NCBI GenBank assembly: GCA_012274205.1
Contig: JAAOZY010000247.1
Location: forward strand, 1-8,744
Reading direction: 5' to 3'
DNA from: Betaproteobacteria bacterium
GTDB lineage: Bacteria > Pseudomonadota > Gammaproteobacteria > Burkholderiales > SG8-39
Length of the DNA stretch: 8,744 nt
Made by a program: the position numbers and the translations under genes
Notes under the pieces: model-generated
Database searches by the model: none
What the model was told of the DNA's origin: nothing
The model's input: only the letters and a program-made list of their open reading frames with translations
In this document: piece after piece, positions 1 to 6,929 of the stretch
Numbering within the stretch: the stretch's first letter is position 1
How the letters are laid out: each line of letters begins with the position of its first letter

Positions 1-576
1 GCGCAATTCCTGCCGATGGCCGCCCGCCACGGACTGATGCCGCGCCTGGACAGCCGCCTGCTCGACATGCTGATCGCGCGCATCGACGCGGGCGCGCGGC
101 TCGCGCCGGTCGTAGCCGTCAACATCTCGGCGCAGACCGTCGCCGATGCCGCAGCGTGTCACCGGCTGCTCGATGTGCTGCAGGGCAGGCGCGACATCGC
201 GCGCCGCCTGGTGTTCGAAATGACCGAGTTCGGCGTGATCCAGGCCGCGGCGCTGAGCCTGGCTTTCGCCGCGCAAGTGCGCAGCCTGGGCGCGCAGTTT
301 GCGATCGACAATTTCAACCTGCACCGCGATTCGCTCAGGCTGCTGCACCAGCTGCTGCCGCACTACATCAAGCTGGCGCCGGTCTACACGAACGAGCTGG
401 CGCAGAACCGGGACAGCCGCTTCATCGTGTCCTCGCTGGTGCGCATCGCGCAGCCGCTGGAGATCGGCGTCATCGCGCAGGCGGTGGAAAGCGAATCCGT
501 GATCGCGCTGCTGCAGGACCTGGGCTTTGCCGGCTACCAGGGCTACGCCAACGGCCGGCCGGCGCCGATCGGCTAG
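1..576 (+). CDS. C-terminal fragment of a degenerate EAL-domain (c-di-GMP phosphodiesterase-like) protein, 5' end outside the window
   Basis: The reading frame is open from base 1 and ends at TAG 574-576, giving 191 residues of C-terminus. EAL-family landmarks appear in order: FLPMAARHGL near residue 3, VNISA (Asn41), FEMTE (72-76), IDNF (102-105), IKLAP (Lys124), VIAQAVE (157-163) and YQGY (Gln180). The EAL signature itself and any N-terminal sensor or GGDEF part lie outside the window. Compared with active EAL phosphodiesterases, the DDFG loop reads D-N-F-N, the AEGVE glutamate is Gln160, and the usual KID reads K-L-A. Loss of these metal-binding residues suggests that it no longer hydrolyses c-di-GMP but may still bind it, as LapD-type receptors do. 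The general style of the domain resembles betaproteobacterial LapD-like proteins, which is an impression only. The gene converges on gcvP with 54 bases between the stops. EAL assignment is firm; inactivity and a receptor role are inferred. Confidence 0.85.
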   Translation, partial: AQFLPMAARHGLMPRLDSRLLDMLIARIDAGARLAPVVAVNISAQTVADAAACHRLLDVLQGRRDIARRLVFEMTEFGVIQAAALSLAFAAQVRSLGAQFAIDNFNLHRDSLRLLHQLLPHYIKLAPVYTNELAQNRDSRFIVSSLVRIAQPLEIGVIAQAVESESVIALLQDLGFAGYQGYANGRPAPIG

Positions 577-586
577 CAGTGTGGCG

Positions 587-607
587 CAGGCGCCCGCGCC
601 TGTTTCC
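587..607 (+). terminator. Weak candidate terminator between the convergent EAL gene and gcvP
   Basis: A perfect inverted repeat, CAGGCGC / GCGCCTG, lies at 587-593 and 596-602. It folds realistically as a 6-bp stem with a 4-base loop. On the plus strand it is followed at once by TTTCC, which is only a three-T tract. The position, 11 bases after the EAL stop and 28 bases beyond the gcvP stop, suits a shared terminator. The short T run and the GC-rich background make the call tentative. Confidence 0.3.
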
Positions 608-630
608 GACTAGCATGCGCACTGCCCGCG

Positions 631-3513
631 CTAGGGCAATCGGCACACGAGATTGCGATCGCCGTAGACGTTGTCGACGCGTCCCACCGGCGGCCAGTAC
701 TTGCATGCGCGCAGGCTTGCGACGGGATAGGCGGCGAGTTCGCGCGCATAGGCATGCGGCCAGTCGTCCGCGCACACCATTGCCGCCGTGTGCGGCGCGT
801 TCCTGAGCGGATTGTCCTCGCGCTGCAGCCGGCCTTCCTCGACTGCGCGTATCTCCGCGCGTATCGCGATCATCGCATCGATGAAACGGTCCAGCTCCGC
901 CCTCGGTTCGCTTTCCGTAGGCTCGACCATCAGCGTGCCCGGCACCGGAAACGACAGCGTGGGCGCATGAAAGCCGTAGTCCATGAGCCGCTTGGCCACG
1001 TCCTCGGCGCTGATGCCGCTCGTCTCTTTAAGCGGGCGCAGGTCGAGGATGCACTCGTGCGCGACCAGGCCCCTGGCGCCGCTGTAGAGCAGCGGATAAT
1101 GCGGCGCGAGTCGCCGCGCCACATAGTTCGCGTTCAGGATCGCGGTTTCGCTCGCCTCGCGCAGGCCTTCGCGCCCGAGCAGCGTGATATACATCCAGGC
1201 GATCGGCAGCACACCGGCGCTGCCGTAGGGAGCCGCGGCGATGGCGCCGACGCCGCGCGGGTTCGCCGGCAGCTCGCGGTGCCCGGGCAGGAACGGCGCG
1301 AGATGCGCCGCCACCGCGAGCGGGCCCACGCCCGGCCCGCCGCCGCCATGCGGAATGCCGAAGGTCTTGTGCAGATTCAGGTGTGACAGGTCGCCGCCGA
1401 AGCGCCCCGGCGCGCACAGCCCGGCCATCGCGTTCAGGTTGGCGCCGTCGATATACACCTGGCCGCCATGGCGGTGCACGATGTCGCAGATTTCCCTGAT
1501 CCCCGGTTCGAACACGCCGTGCGTAGAAGGATAGGTCACCATGATTGCCGCGAGTTCGCGGCTGTGCTGCGCCGCCTTGGCGCGCAGATCGGCGAGATCG
1601 ACGTTGCCGGCGGCATCGCAGGCGATCACCACTACCTGCATGCCGGCCATGTGCGCGGAAGCCGGATTGGTGCCGTGCGCCGAGGCCGGGATCAGGCATA
1701 CCCTGCGCTGCGCCTCGCCGCGCGAGCGGTGCCAGGCGCGGATCACCAGCAGGCCGGCGAACTCGCCCTGCGAGCCGGCATTGGGCTGCAGCGATACCGC
1801 GGAATAGCCGCTGACCGCGCACAACATGCGCTCCATGCCGGCGATCAATTCGCGATAGCCCGCGGTATGCGTCGCCGGAGCGAACGGATGGATCTGCGCG
1901 AACTCGGGCCAGCTGATCGGCAGCATTTCGCTGGTCGCGTTGAGCTTCATGGTGCAGGATCCCAGCGGAATCATGCCGCGATCGAGCGCGAGGTCGCGGT
2001 CGGCGAGCCGCCGAAGGTAGCGCAGCATCGCCGTTTCCGAGTGGTGCTGGTTGAACACCGGCTGCGCGAGGAAAGCTCCCGAGCGCCGCAGCGCAGCCGG
2101 ATAGGCGTCGACGGCGTTGCGCGTCAGCGCCTCGAAATCCGGCGTCGCGGCGCCTGGCGGCGCGAGGATCTGCCACAGCAGCCTGACTTCGGTGCCGCTG
2201 CTGGTCTGGTCCAGCGATACGCCGACGCGGCGCGCGTCGATGGGACGCAATTGCGCGCCGCGCGCCGCAGCCGCGGCGTGCACCGCCCCGGTCCGCTCTG
2301 CGCTGACTATGGTGAGGGTGTCGAACCAGGACGCGTTTTCGATCGGCACGCCCATCTGCTTCAGGCCCGCGGCAAGCACGCTGGTGAGCCTGTGGGTGCG
2401 CTGTGCGATGCGCGCGAGGCCGCGCGGGCCGTGGTACACCGCGTACATGCCTGCAATCACCGCCAGCAGCACCTGCGCGGTGCAGATGTTGCTCGTGGCC
2501 TTGTCGCGCCGGATGTGCTGCTCGCGCGTCTGCAGCGCCAGGCGCCAGGCCGGATCGCCCTGGCTGTCGCGCGTCAGCCCGACCAGGCGACCGGGCAGGT
2601 CGCGCTTGTGCGCGTCGCGGGTGGCGAAAAAGGCCGCATGCGGGCCGCCGAAACCCAGCGGCAGGCCGAAGCGCTGGGCCGATCCCAGCACCACATCGGC
2701 GCCCCATTCCCCGGGCGGCGCGAGCAGCGCAAGCGCGAGCAGGTCCGCGGCGACGGCGACCAGGCCGCCGCGCGCGTGCACCGCCTGCACCAGCGCGCGA
2801 TAGTCCTCCACTTCGCCATTGGCGCCCGGATACTGCAGCAGCGCGCCGAAACACTCAGCCGCCGCCGCTGCCTGCGCCGGGCCGGTTCGCACTTCAAGGC
2901 CCAAGGCCTCGGCGCGCGTACGCACCACGTCCAGGGTCTGCGGCAGCACCGAATCGGCGACGAAGAACACATTGCTCGCGGCACTGCCGCTGCGCCGGCA
3001 CAGGGCCATCGCTTCGGCCGCCGCGCTGGCCTCGTCGAGCAGGGAAGCATTGGCGATGTCCATGCCGCTGAGTTCGCACACCATGGTCTGGTAATTCATC
3101 AGCGCTTCGAGGCGCCCCTGCGAGATTTCCGGCTGGTAAGGCGTATAGGCCGTGTACCAGGCCGGGCTCTCCAGGACATTGCGCTGGATCACGCCGGGCA
3201 GCCGGGTGCCGTAATAGCCCTGCCCGATGAAGCAGCGCGACACGCGGTTGGCGGCGGCGAGCTTGCGCAGTTCGGCCAGCGCCGCGCTTTCGCTCTGGCC
3301 CGGCGGCAGCGCCAGCGCGGTCTGCGCGCGTATGTCCGCGGGGATGACGGCGTCGATCAGCGCCGCGCGCGAGCGATAGCCGAGCACGGCGAGCATGGCG
3401 GCCTGGTCTGCCGCGTCCGGTCCGATGTGGCGCGCGACGAATGCGCCGTGCTGCTCCGGCGCGGCCGCTGCCGCCTGCGTCCTGTTGCTGCTGCGCGTCA
3501 GCGTCTCTTGCAT
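631..3513 (-). CDS. gcvP: Glycine dehydrogenase (decarboxylating), P-protein of the glycine cleavage system
   Basis: This is the PLP enzyme that decarboxylates glycine and passes the aminomethyl group to the lipoyl arm of GcvH; it is cytoplasmic. The 960-residue length matches the single-chain proteobacterial form (E. coli, about 957), which fuses the two halves that are separate subunits in some other bacteria. The N-terminal half has FVARHIGP near 25 and YTPYQPEISQGRLEALMNYQ at 123-142. The C-terminal half has IPLGSCTMKLNATSEM at 515-530, YPSTHGVFEP at 661-670 and the PLP site NLHKTFGIPHGGGGPG at 713-728, with Lys716 as the Schiff-base lysine. The ATG is 9 bases after the gcvH stop. Its Shine-Dalgarno, TAGGGGA, overlaps that stop codon, so translation is probably coupled. 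No frameshift is visible. Last gene of the riboswitch-controlled operon; TAG stop at 631-633. Confidence 0.98.
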   Translation of the reverse strand: MQETLTRSSNRTQAAAAAPEQHGAFVARHIGPDAADQAAMLAVLGYRSRAALIDAVIPADIRAQTALALPPGQSESAALAELRKLAAANRVSRCFIGQGYYGTRLPGVIQRNVLESPAWYTAYTPYQPEISQGRLEALMNYQTMVCELSGMDIANASLLDEASAAAEAMALCRRSGSAASNVFFVADSVLPQTLDVVRTRAEALGLEVRTGPAQAAAAAECFGALLQYPGANGEVEDYRALVQAVHARGGLVAVAADLLALALLAPPGEWGADVVLGSAQRFGLPLGFGGPHAAFFATRDAHKRDLPGRLVGLTRDSQGDPAWRLALQTREQHIRRDKATSNICTAQVLLAVIAGMYAVYHGPRGLARIAQRTHRLTSVLAAGLKQMGVPIENASWFDTLTIVSAERTGAVHAAAAARGAQLRPIDARRVGVSLDQTSSGTEVRLLWQILAPPGAATPDFEALTRNAVDAYPAALRRSGAFLAQPVFNQHHSETAMLRYLRRLADRDLALDRGMIPLGSCTMKLNATSEMLPISWPEFAQIHPFAPATHTAGYRELIAGMERMLCAVSGYSAVSLQPNAGSQGEFAGLLVIRAWHRSRGEAQRRVCLIPASAHGTNPASAHMAGMQVVVIACDAAGNVDLADLRAKAAQHSRELAAIMVTYPSTHGVFEPGIREICDIVHRHGGQVYIDGANLNAMAGLCAPGRFGGDLSHLNLHKTFGIPHGGGGPGVGPLAVAAHLAPFLPGHRELPANPRGVGAIAAAPYGSAGVLPIAWMYITLLGREGLREASETAILNANYVARRLAPHYPLLYSGARGLVAHECILDLRPLKETSGISAEDVAKRLMDYGFHAPTLSFPVPGTLMVEPTESEPRAELDRFIDAMIAIRAEIRAVEEGRLQREDNPLRNAPHTAAMVCADDWPHAYARELAAYPVASLRACKYWPPVGRVDNVYGDRNLVCRLP

Positions 3514-3522
3514 GGTGTTCCC

Positions 3523-3903
3523 CTATTTTTGCGCATGGGCGGCGTAGGCCGCGGCATCCATCAGCTGCTCGAAATCCGCAGCATTGTCGGGCTTGATCCT
3601 GAACATCCACGCCGCGTAGGCGTCGGTGTTGACCTGCTCCGGCGATTTCGCCAGATCCGCATTGGCGGCGACGATCTCCCCCGCCACCGGCATGTTGATG
3701 TCGGATGCGGCTTTCACCGATTCGATCACGGCGCAGGCTTCGCCCTTTGCGTAGCGCTTGCCCGTCTGCGGCAATTCGAGGAACACGATGTCGCCGAGCA
3801 CTTCCTGCGCGTGATCGGTGATGCCGACCGCGAGCGTGCCGCCGGCTTCGCCGGCTACCCATTCGTGCGTTTCGGTGTATTTGAGTTGTTCGGGCGTTTT
3901 CAT
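3523..3903 (-). CDS. gcvH: Glycine cleavage system H protein (lipoyl carrier)
   Basis: This small lipoylated protein shuttles the aminomethyl intermediate from GcvP to GcvT and is re-oxidised by lipoamide dehydrogenase, which is not encoded here. The 126-residue length is typical of the family. The sequence shows YTETHEWV at 9-16, VGITDHAQEVLGDIVF at 26-41 and the lipoylation motif ESVKAASDINMPVAGEI at 61-77, with Lys64 as the lipoyl lysine. The ATG at 3903-3901 has a good GGAAGA Shine-Dalgarno (about 3908-3913) six bases upstream. It lies between gcvT and gcvP, 9 bases before gcvP but 97 bases after the gcvT stop codon. That spacer is unusually long for this compact operon and contains two hairpins, annotated separately, so gcvH may be processed or controlled differently from gcvT. 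Confidence 0.98.
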   Translation of the reverse strand: MKTPEQLKYTETHEWVAGEAGGTLAVGITDHAQEVLGDIVFLELPQTGKRYAKGEACAVIESVKAASDINMPVAGEIVAANADLAKSPEQVNTDAYAAWMFRIKPDNAADFEQLMDAAAYAAHAQK

Positions 3904-3935
3904 GATTTTCTTCCGTATTTAAAATTTGTTACGAG

Positions 3936-3957
3936 ACGAGGGGATACATCCCCTCGT
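3936..3957 (-). repeat. Perfect 10-bp hairpin in the gcvT-gcvH spacer (GC-rich stem)
   Basis: Bases 3936-3945 (ACGAGGGGAT) are the exact reverse complement of 3948-3957 with only two bases between, so the transcript can form a stem of about 9 bp with a 4-base loop. It lies 33 bases upstream of the gcvH ATG. No T-run follows directly in the minus direction (CTCGTAACAAATTTT comes next), so it is not a standard intrinsic terminator. An mRNA stabiliser, a processing site or a REP-like palindrome would all fit. The palindrome is certain; its role is not known. Confidence 0.75.
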
Positions 3958-3975
3958 GCTCCCCTATGTCAGCCC

Positions 3976-3995
3976 TAACAAAACAGCTTTTGTTA
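3976..3995 (-). repeat. Perfect 8-bp hairpin in the gcvT-gcvH spacer (AT-rich stem)
   Basis: TAACAAAA at 3976-3983 is the exact reverse complement of TTTTGTTA at 3988-3995, with a 4-base loop. The same stem half can also pair with a third copy, TTTGTTA at 3925-3931. The pair 3925-3931 / 3976-3982 then forms 7-bp inverted ends around the GC-rich hairpin, making a 58-base unit. In the transcript the two pairings exclude each other. The AT-rich composition stands out against the GC-rich surroundings. Function unknown. Confidence 0.7.
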
Positions 3996-4002
3996 CGGGT
4001 TC

Positions 4003-5094
4003 CTAGTTCAATTTGACCAGGATCGTGCCCTTGCGCACGAACGGCGGCTGCACCACCTTCGCCGCGAGCCGCTTGTCGCGCACTTGGACCTCGACGAAGG
4101 CGCCGGGGTTCACGCCCAGCGGCAGGCGTGCGAGCGCGATCGAGCGCGCCAGCGTGGGCGAGAAGCTGCCACTGGTGATTTCGCCCTCGCCCTGCGCCGT
4201 GCTCACGCTCTGATGGCTGCGCAGCACCCCGCCCGGTTCGGCCAGCAGCAGGCCCAGCAGCTGCCGGCTCTGCGCATGCGCAAGCAGCGCCGTGCGTCCG
4301 ATGAAATCGCGCCCGCTGTTCAGGGCCACGGTCCACGCGAGCCCCGCATCCAGCGGCGAGACGCTCGCATCCATGTCCTGGCCCCACAGGTTCATGCCGG
4401 CCTCCAGGCGCAGCGTGTCGCGCGCGCCCAGGCCGCAGGGTTTGACGCCGGCGGCGATGAATGCGCCCCACAGCGCCTGCGCGCGCGTAGCGGGACACAG
4501 GATCTCGAAGCCGTCTTCGCCGGTGTAGCCGGTGCGCGCGAGCATCAGCTCGCCCACCGCGCTGCTGTGAAACGGCGGCAGCGCGGTCGTGGCGGCGCGG
4601 GTCTGCGGCAATGCCTGCCATACGCGCTCGCGCGCCTGCGGGCCCTGCACCGCAATCATCGCGAGCTCGCGCCGCGGCGCAAGCTTCACCGCTGCGCCGG
4701 AGCGTTCCTGCAGCGACTGCAGCCAGGCGAGGTCCGCCTCCGCCCGGCCCGCGTTCACCACCAGGCGAAACGAGTCCGGCGCGACGAAATACGCGATCAG
4801 GTCGTCGATGACCCCGCCGGCTTCGTTGAGCATGCAGGAATAGAGCGCGCGGCCCGGCTGCGCGAGTTTGTCCACGTCATTGGCCAGCGCGCGCAGCAGA
4901 AAATCGCGCGCGCCGCCCCCGGTGACATCGACCGCGAGCATGTGCGAAGTATCGAACATGCCGGCGCCGCGCCGCACCGCGTGGTGCTCCTCGATCTGCG
5001 AGCCATAGTGCAGCGGCATGTCCCAGCCGCCAAAATCGACCATGCGCGCATTGAGCGCGCGGTGGGCGGCATTGAGTGCAGTGACTTTGGGCAT
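4003..5094 (-). CDS. gcvT: Aminomethyltransferase, T-protein of the glycine cleavage system
   Basis: GcvT takes the aminomethyl group from GcvH and makes 5,10-methylene-tetrahydrofolate, releasing ammonia. The 363-residue length equals that of typical bacterial GcvT. Diagnostic stretches are VDFGGWDMPLHYGSQIEEHH at 19-38, FDTSHM at 47-52, GGVIDDLIAYF at 93-103 (Asp97/Asp98 at the folate site), ARTGYTGEDGFEI near 206-218 and GARDTLRLEAGMNLWGQDMD near 243-262, followed by a C-terminal barrel ending FVRKGTILVKLN. The ATG at 5094-5092 is preceded by GGAGAG at 5103-5098, five bases away when GGAG is taken as the core. It is the first gene of the operon and follows the glycine riboswitch directly, so its expression should rise with glycine. 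Nothing in the protein looks abnormal. Confidence 0.98.
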   Translation of the reverse strand: MPKVTALNAAHRALNARMVDFGGWDMPLHYGSQIEEHHAVRRGAGMFDTSHMLAVDVTGGGARDFLLRALANDVDKLAQPGRALYSCMLNEAGGVIDDLIAYFVAPDSFRLVVNAGRAEADLAWLQSLQERSGAAVKLAPRRELAMIAVQGPQARERVWQALPQTRAATTALPPFHSSAVGELMLARTGYTGEDGFEILCPATRAQALWGAFIAAGVKPCGLGARDTLRLEAGMNLWGQDMDASVSPLDAGLAWTVALNSGRDFIGRTALLAHAQSRQLLGLLLAEPGGVLRSHQSVSTAQGEGEITSGSFSPTLARSIALARLPLGVNPGAFVEVQVRDKRLAAKVVQPPFVRKGTILVKLN

Positions 5095-5114
5095 GGGCTC
5101 TCCGGCAACAATGG

Positions 5115-5152
5115 AAAAGGGGCAACGCCGACTTCGCGTTCCGCGTCACCCC
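5115..5152 (-). terminator. Candidate riboswitch-controlled intrinsic terminator upstream of gcvT
   Basis: Read on the minus strand, GGGGTGACGC (5152-5143) pairs with GCGTTGCCCC (5128-5119) over 10 positions, 8 of them Watson-Crick and two G-U. The loop is 14 bases and TTTT (5118-5115) follows at once. The 5' arm begins at the last base of the core P1 helix of aptamer 2 (CTCTG 5245-5241 with CAGAG 5156-5152), so glycine-stabilised P1 and the terminator may compete. This is the usual layout of an 'on' glycine switch. The T-tract is short, so control at the ribosome binding site is an alternative. Confidence 0.55.
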
Positions 5153-5349
5153 TCTGTCCTTGGTACCTGAGAGATTACAGCCTGATGCTCACCCGGCTGT
5201 GCGCCCCTTCGGTGTCCGCCCGCAATCGACGGCTGCTCTCCAGAGTGACGGAAGCACCGCTTCCGCTCCGCCGGTCCTTTTGCCTGAGAGTTTCTGGGTA
5301 TTGCTCCTTCGGCGGCCGCCGCACTCGGCGATGGCGCTCTCCCGGTCGG
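5150..5349 (-). promoter_or_regulatory. Tandem glycine riboswitch (gcvT RNA motif, two aptamers)
   Basis: Both conserved glycine-aptamer cores are present in the minus-strand leader of gcvT. Aptamer 1 covers about 5349-5268: GGGAGAGC at 5343-5336, then CGCCGAAGGAGCAA, then ACTCTCAGGCAAAAGGACCG. Its P1 pairs CCGACCGG with CCGGCGG around a bulged A. Aptamer 2 covers about 5247-5150: CTCTGGAGAGC, ACACCGAAGGGGC, a stem ACAGCC/GGCTGT, then ATCTCTCAGGTACCAAGGAC and AGAGGGG. Its P1 pairs CTCTG with CAGAG. In aptamer 2 the usual GGTAAAAGGAC element reads GGTACCAAGGAC, a small deviation. The linker (5267-5248) is itself a hairpin. The class is well known to activate gcv operons in response to glycine. 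The identification is firm; the exact mechanism here is inferred. Confidence 0.95.
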
Positions 5350-5458
5350 ATAGCCCTACTCTAGGCCCCGGGGGCGGCCCTCTCTTTGCGATATGTCAAA
5401 CATGGTCGCGCTATCCGCCGGATGGCGCAAAATGCGGGAACTGCGCCACGGTTCCCCT

Positions 5459-5487
5459 TTGACAAGGCCGGAATATGTGTCTACCGT
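5459..5487 (+). promoter_or_regulatory. Candidate sigma-70 promoter for the MFS transporter
   Basis: A perfect -35 hexamer TTGACA at 5459-5464 is followed after 17 bases by TACCGT at 5482-5487, which matches the -10 consensus at three of six positions. Transcription would start near 5494, giving a leader of about 130 bases before the chosen ATG at 5627. A small inverted repeat GGGAAC/GTTCCC (5436-5441 and 5451-5456) lies just upstream of the -35 and could be an operator. The -10 is poor, so confidence is low. In the rest of 5350-5626 I see no gene. Confidence 0.35.
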
Positions 5488-5626
5488 TGCGCTTGCGGGG
5501 ATTTGGCAGCCTCCCCGTCCAAGACGCCGACCGCGTCCAAGGCTTGCCCGACATCTGGCTGTTGGCCACGTGAAGGCGCGCCTTGGAACGTTCACACCCC
5601 CGCTCATATTCCACGCTTGGCACTCC

Positions 5627-6829
5627 ATGCACGGCGCCGCGCACGTAAACCGCCTGCTGATCGCAAAAGGCCTGCGCGCTTTCGGCGACGGCTTTGTCAG
5701 CCTGCTGCTGCCGCTGTATCTGCTGCAGCTCGGCTTCAGTCCGCTGCAGGTCGGAATCATCGCCACCACCACCCTGCTCGGCTCCGGCGCGCTGACGCTG
5801 CTGGTCGGCCTGTACGCCTATCGCTATCACTACCGCACGCTGCTGCTGGCGGCGACGCTGCTCATGGGCGCCACCGGCCTCGCGTTCGCGCTGCTCACCG
5901 GTTTCTGGCCGCTGCTGCTGATCGCGCTCATCGGCACGCTGAACCCTTCCAGCGGCGACGTGAGCGTGTTCCTGCCGCTGGAGCACGCGGTGCTCGCGCG
6001 CGTCGTCGACGACCGCAAGCGCACCGCGGTGTTCGCGCGCTACAGCCTGACCGGCTCGCTCGCCGCTGCGCTCGGGGCGCTCGCGGCGGCGCTGCCGACG
6101 GCGATCGCCGCGGCCACCGGCGCCGCGCCCTTGGCTTCGATGCAGGTCATGTTCGCGCTCTACGCGCTATTGGGTGTTCTGGCCGCGCTGGTCTACCGCG
6201 GCCTGCCCACAGCGCTGGGAACGCAGGCGCAGCAGGCGCCGGCCCCGCTGGGAAAATCGAAGAAGCACGTGTATACGCTCGCCGCGCTGTTCAGCCTGGA
6301 TGCCTTCGGCGGCGGTTTCGTGGTCCAGTCGATGGTAGCGCTGTGGCTGTATCAGCGCTTCGGCATGTCGCTCGCTGCGGCGGGGGCGATCTTCTTCTGG
6401 ACCGGCGTGCTCTCCGCTTTTTCCTATCTGGTCGCGGTGCGCATCGCCGACCGCTTCGGCCTGGTGAATACCATGGTGTTCACGCACCTGCCCTCCAGCC
6501 TGTGCCTGATCGCGATCCCGTTCATGCCGGACCTGGGCTGGGCCATCGCGCTGCTGTTCGTCCGCAGCGCGCTGTCGCAGATGGACGTGCCCACGCGCAG
6601 CTCCTACGTCATGGCCATCGTGACGCCCGAGGAGCGCCCGGCGGCGGCCAGCGTCACCTCGGTGCCGCGCAGCCTGGCCTCGGCCGCCAGCCCCTTCCTC
6701 GCCGGTTATCTGTTGAGCCTGTCGAGCTTCGGCTGGCCGCTGATCGCCGCGGGCGCGGCCAAGATTGTCTACGACCTGCTGCTGTTGCTGATGTTCAGAA
6801 CAGTGCGTCCGCCCGAGGAAGCACCCTGA
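5627..6829 (+). CDS. Major facilitator superfamily (MFS) transporter, substrate unknown
   Basis: With ATG 5627 as start the protein has 400 residues, the usual size of a 12-helix MFS permease. Hydrophobic segments run almost continuously: about 20-35, 41-63, 70-90, 93-107, 140-160 and 172-192, then a charged central loop (about 195-218, with KSKKH), then a second hydrophobic half ending near residue 390. MFS-like features are the G-L-Y-A-Y-R-Y-H-Y-R loop after helix 2 and VRIADRFG in the matching loop of the second half. NPSSGDVSVFLPLEHAVLA and MDVPTRSSYVMAIV look like conserved family segments. The frame stays open back to 5393, but the upstream residues are Arg/Pro-rich and not membrane-like, and similar proteins as I recall them begin near VNRLL, hence the ATG just before it. 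No strong Shine-Dalgarno precedes it. Divergent from the gcv operon; the substrate cannot be deduced. Confidence 0.85.
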   Translation: MHGAAHVNRLLIAKGLRAFGDGFVSLLLPLYLLQLGFSPLQVGIIATTTLLGSGALTLLVGLYAYRYHYRTLLLAATLLMGATGLAFALLTGFWPLLLIALIGTLNPSSGDVSVFLPLEHAVLARVVDDRKRTAVFARYSLTGSLAAALGALAAALPTAIAAATGAAPLASMQVMFALYALLGVLAALVYRGLPTALGTQAQQAPAPLGKSKKHVYTLAALFSLDAFGGGFVVQSMVALWLYQRFGMSLAAAGAIFFWTGVLSAFSYLVAVRIADRFGLVNTMVFTHLPSSLCLIAIPFMPDLGWAIALLFVRSALSQMDVPTRSSYVMAIVTPEERPAAASVTSVPRSLASAASPFLAGYLLSLSSFGWPLIAAGAAKIVYDLLLLLMFRTVRPPEEAP

Positions 6830-6929
6830 GTGGCGTTGTATTCTTGAACATTGTTTTCCTTACGCCCAGATCAGGCTTGGCCCGCAGACTGACATCCGTG
6901 CCAAATCCGGCAATTCAGCAGATGCCGGC

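Noticed and set aside
1028..2854. A 608-codon minus-strand open frame overlapping gcvP in another register
   Set aside because: It is a frame-shifted shadow of gcvP with low-complexity Arg/Ala/Gly composition. gcvP itself is intact from start to stop.
1468..3978. An 836-codon open frame on the plus strand opposite gcvP and gcvH
   Set aside because: Its translation is rich in Arg/Ala/His with no recognisable domain, and it is antisense to two clearly conserved genes. Long antisense frames are expected from strong GC third-position bias.
5358..5399. A minus-strand TTGACA (5399-5394) and a TAGAGT (5363-5358) as the gcv promoter
   Set aside because: They are 30 bases apart, too far for one sigma-70 promoter, and neither has a good partner at 16-18 bases. 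The gcv promoter is therefore left unassigned.
6830..6929. An inverted repeat CCGGC/GCCGG near 6906-6925 as terminator between the MFS and SDR genes
   Set aside because: The stem is only 5 bp with a 12-base loop and no T-run follows on either strand.
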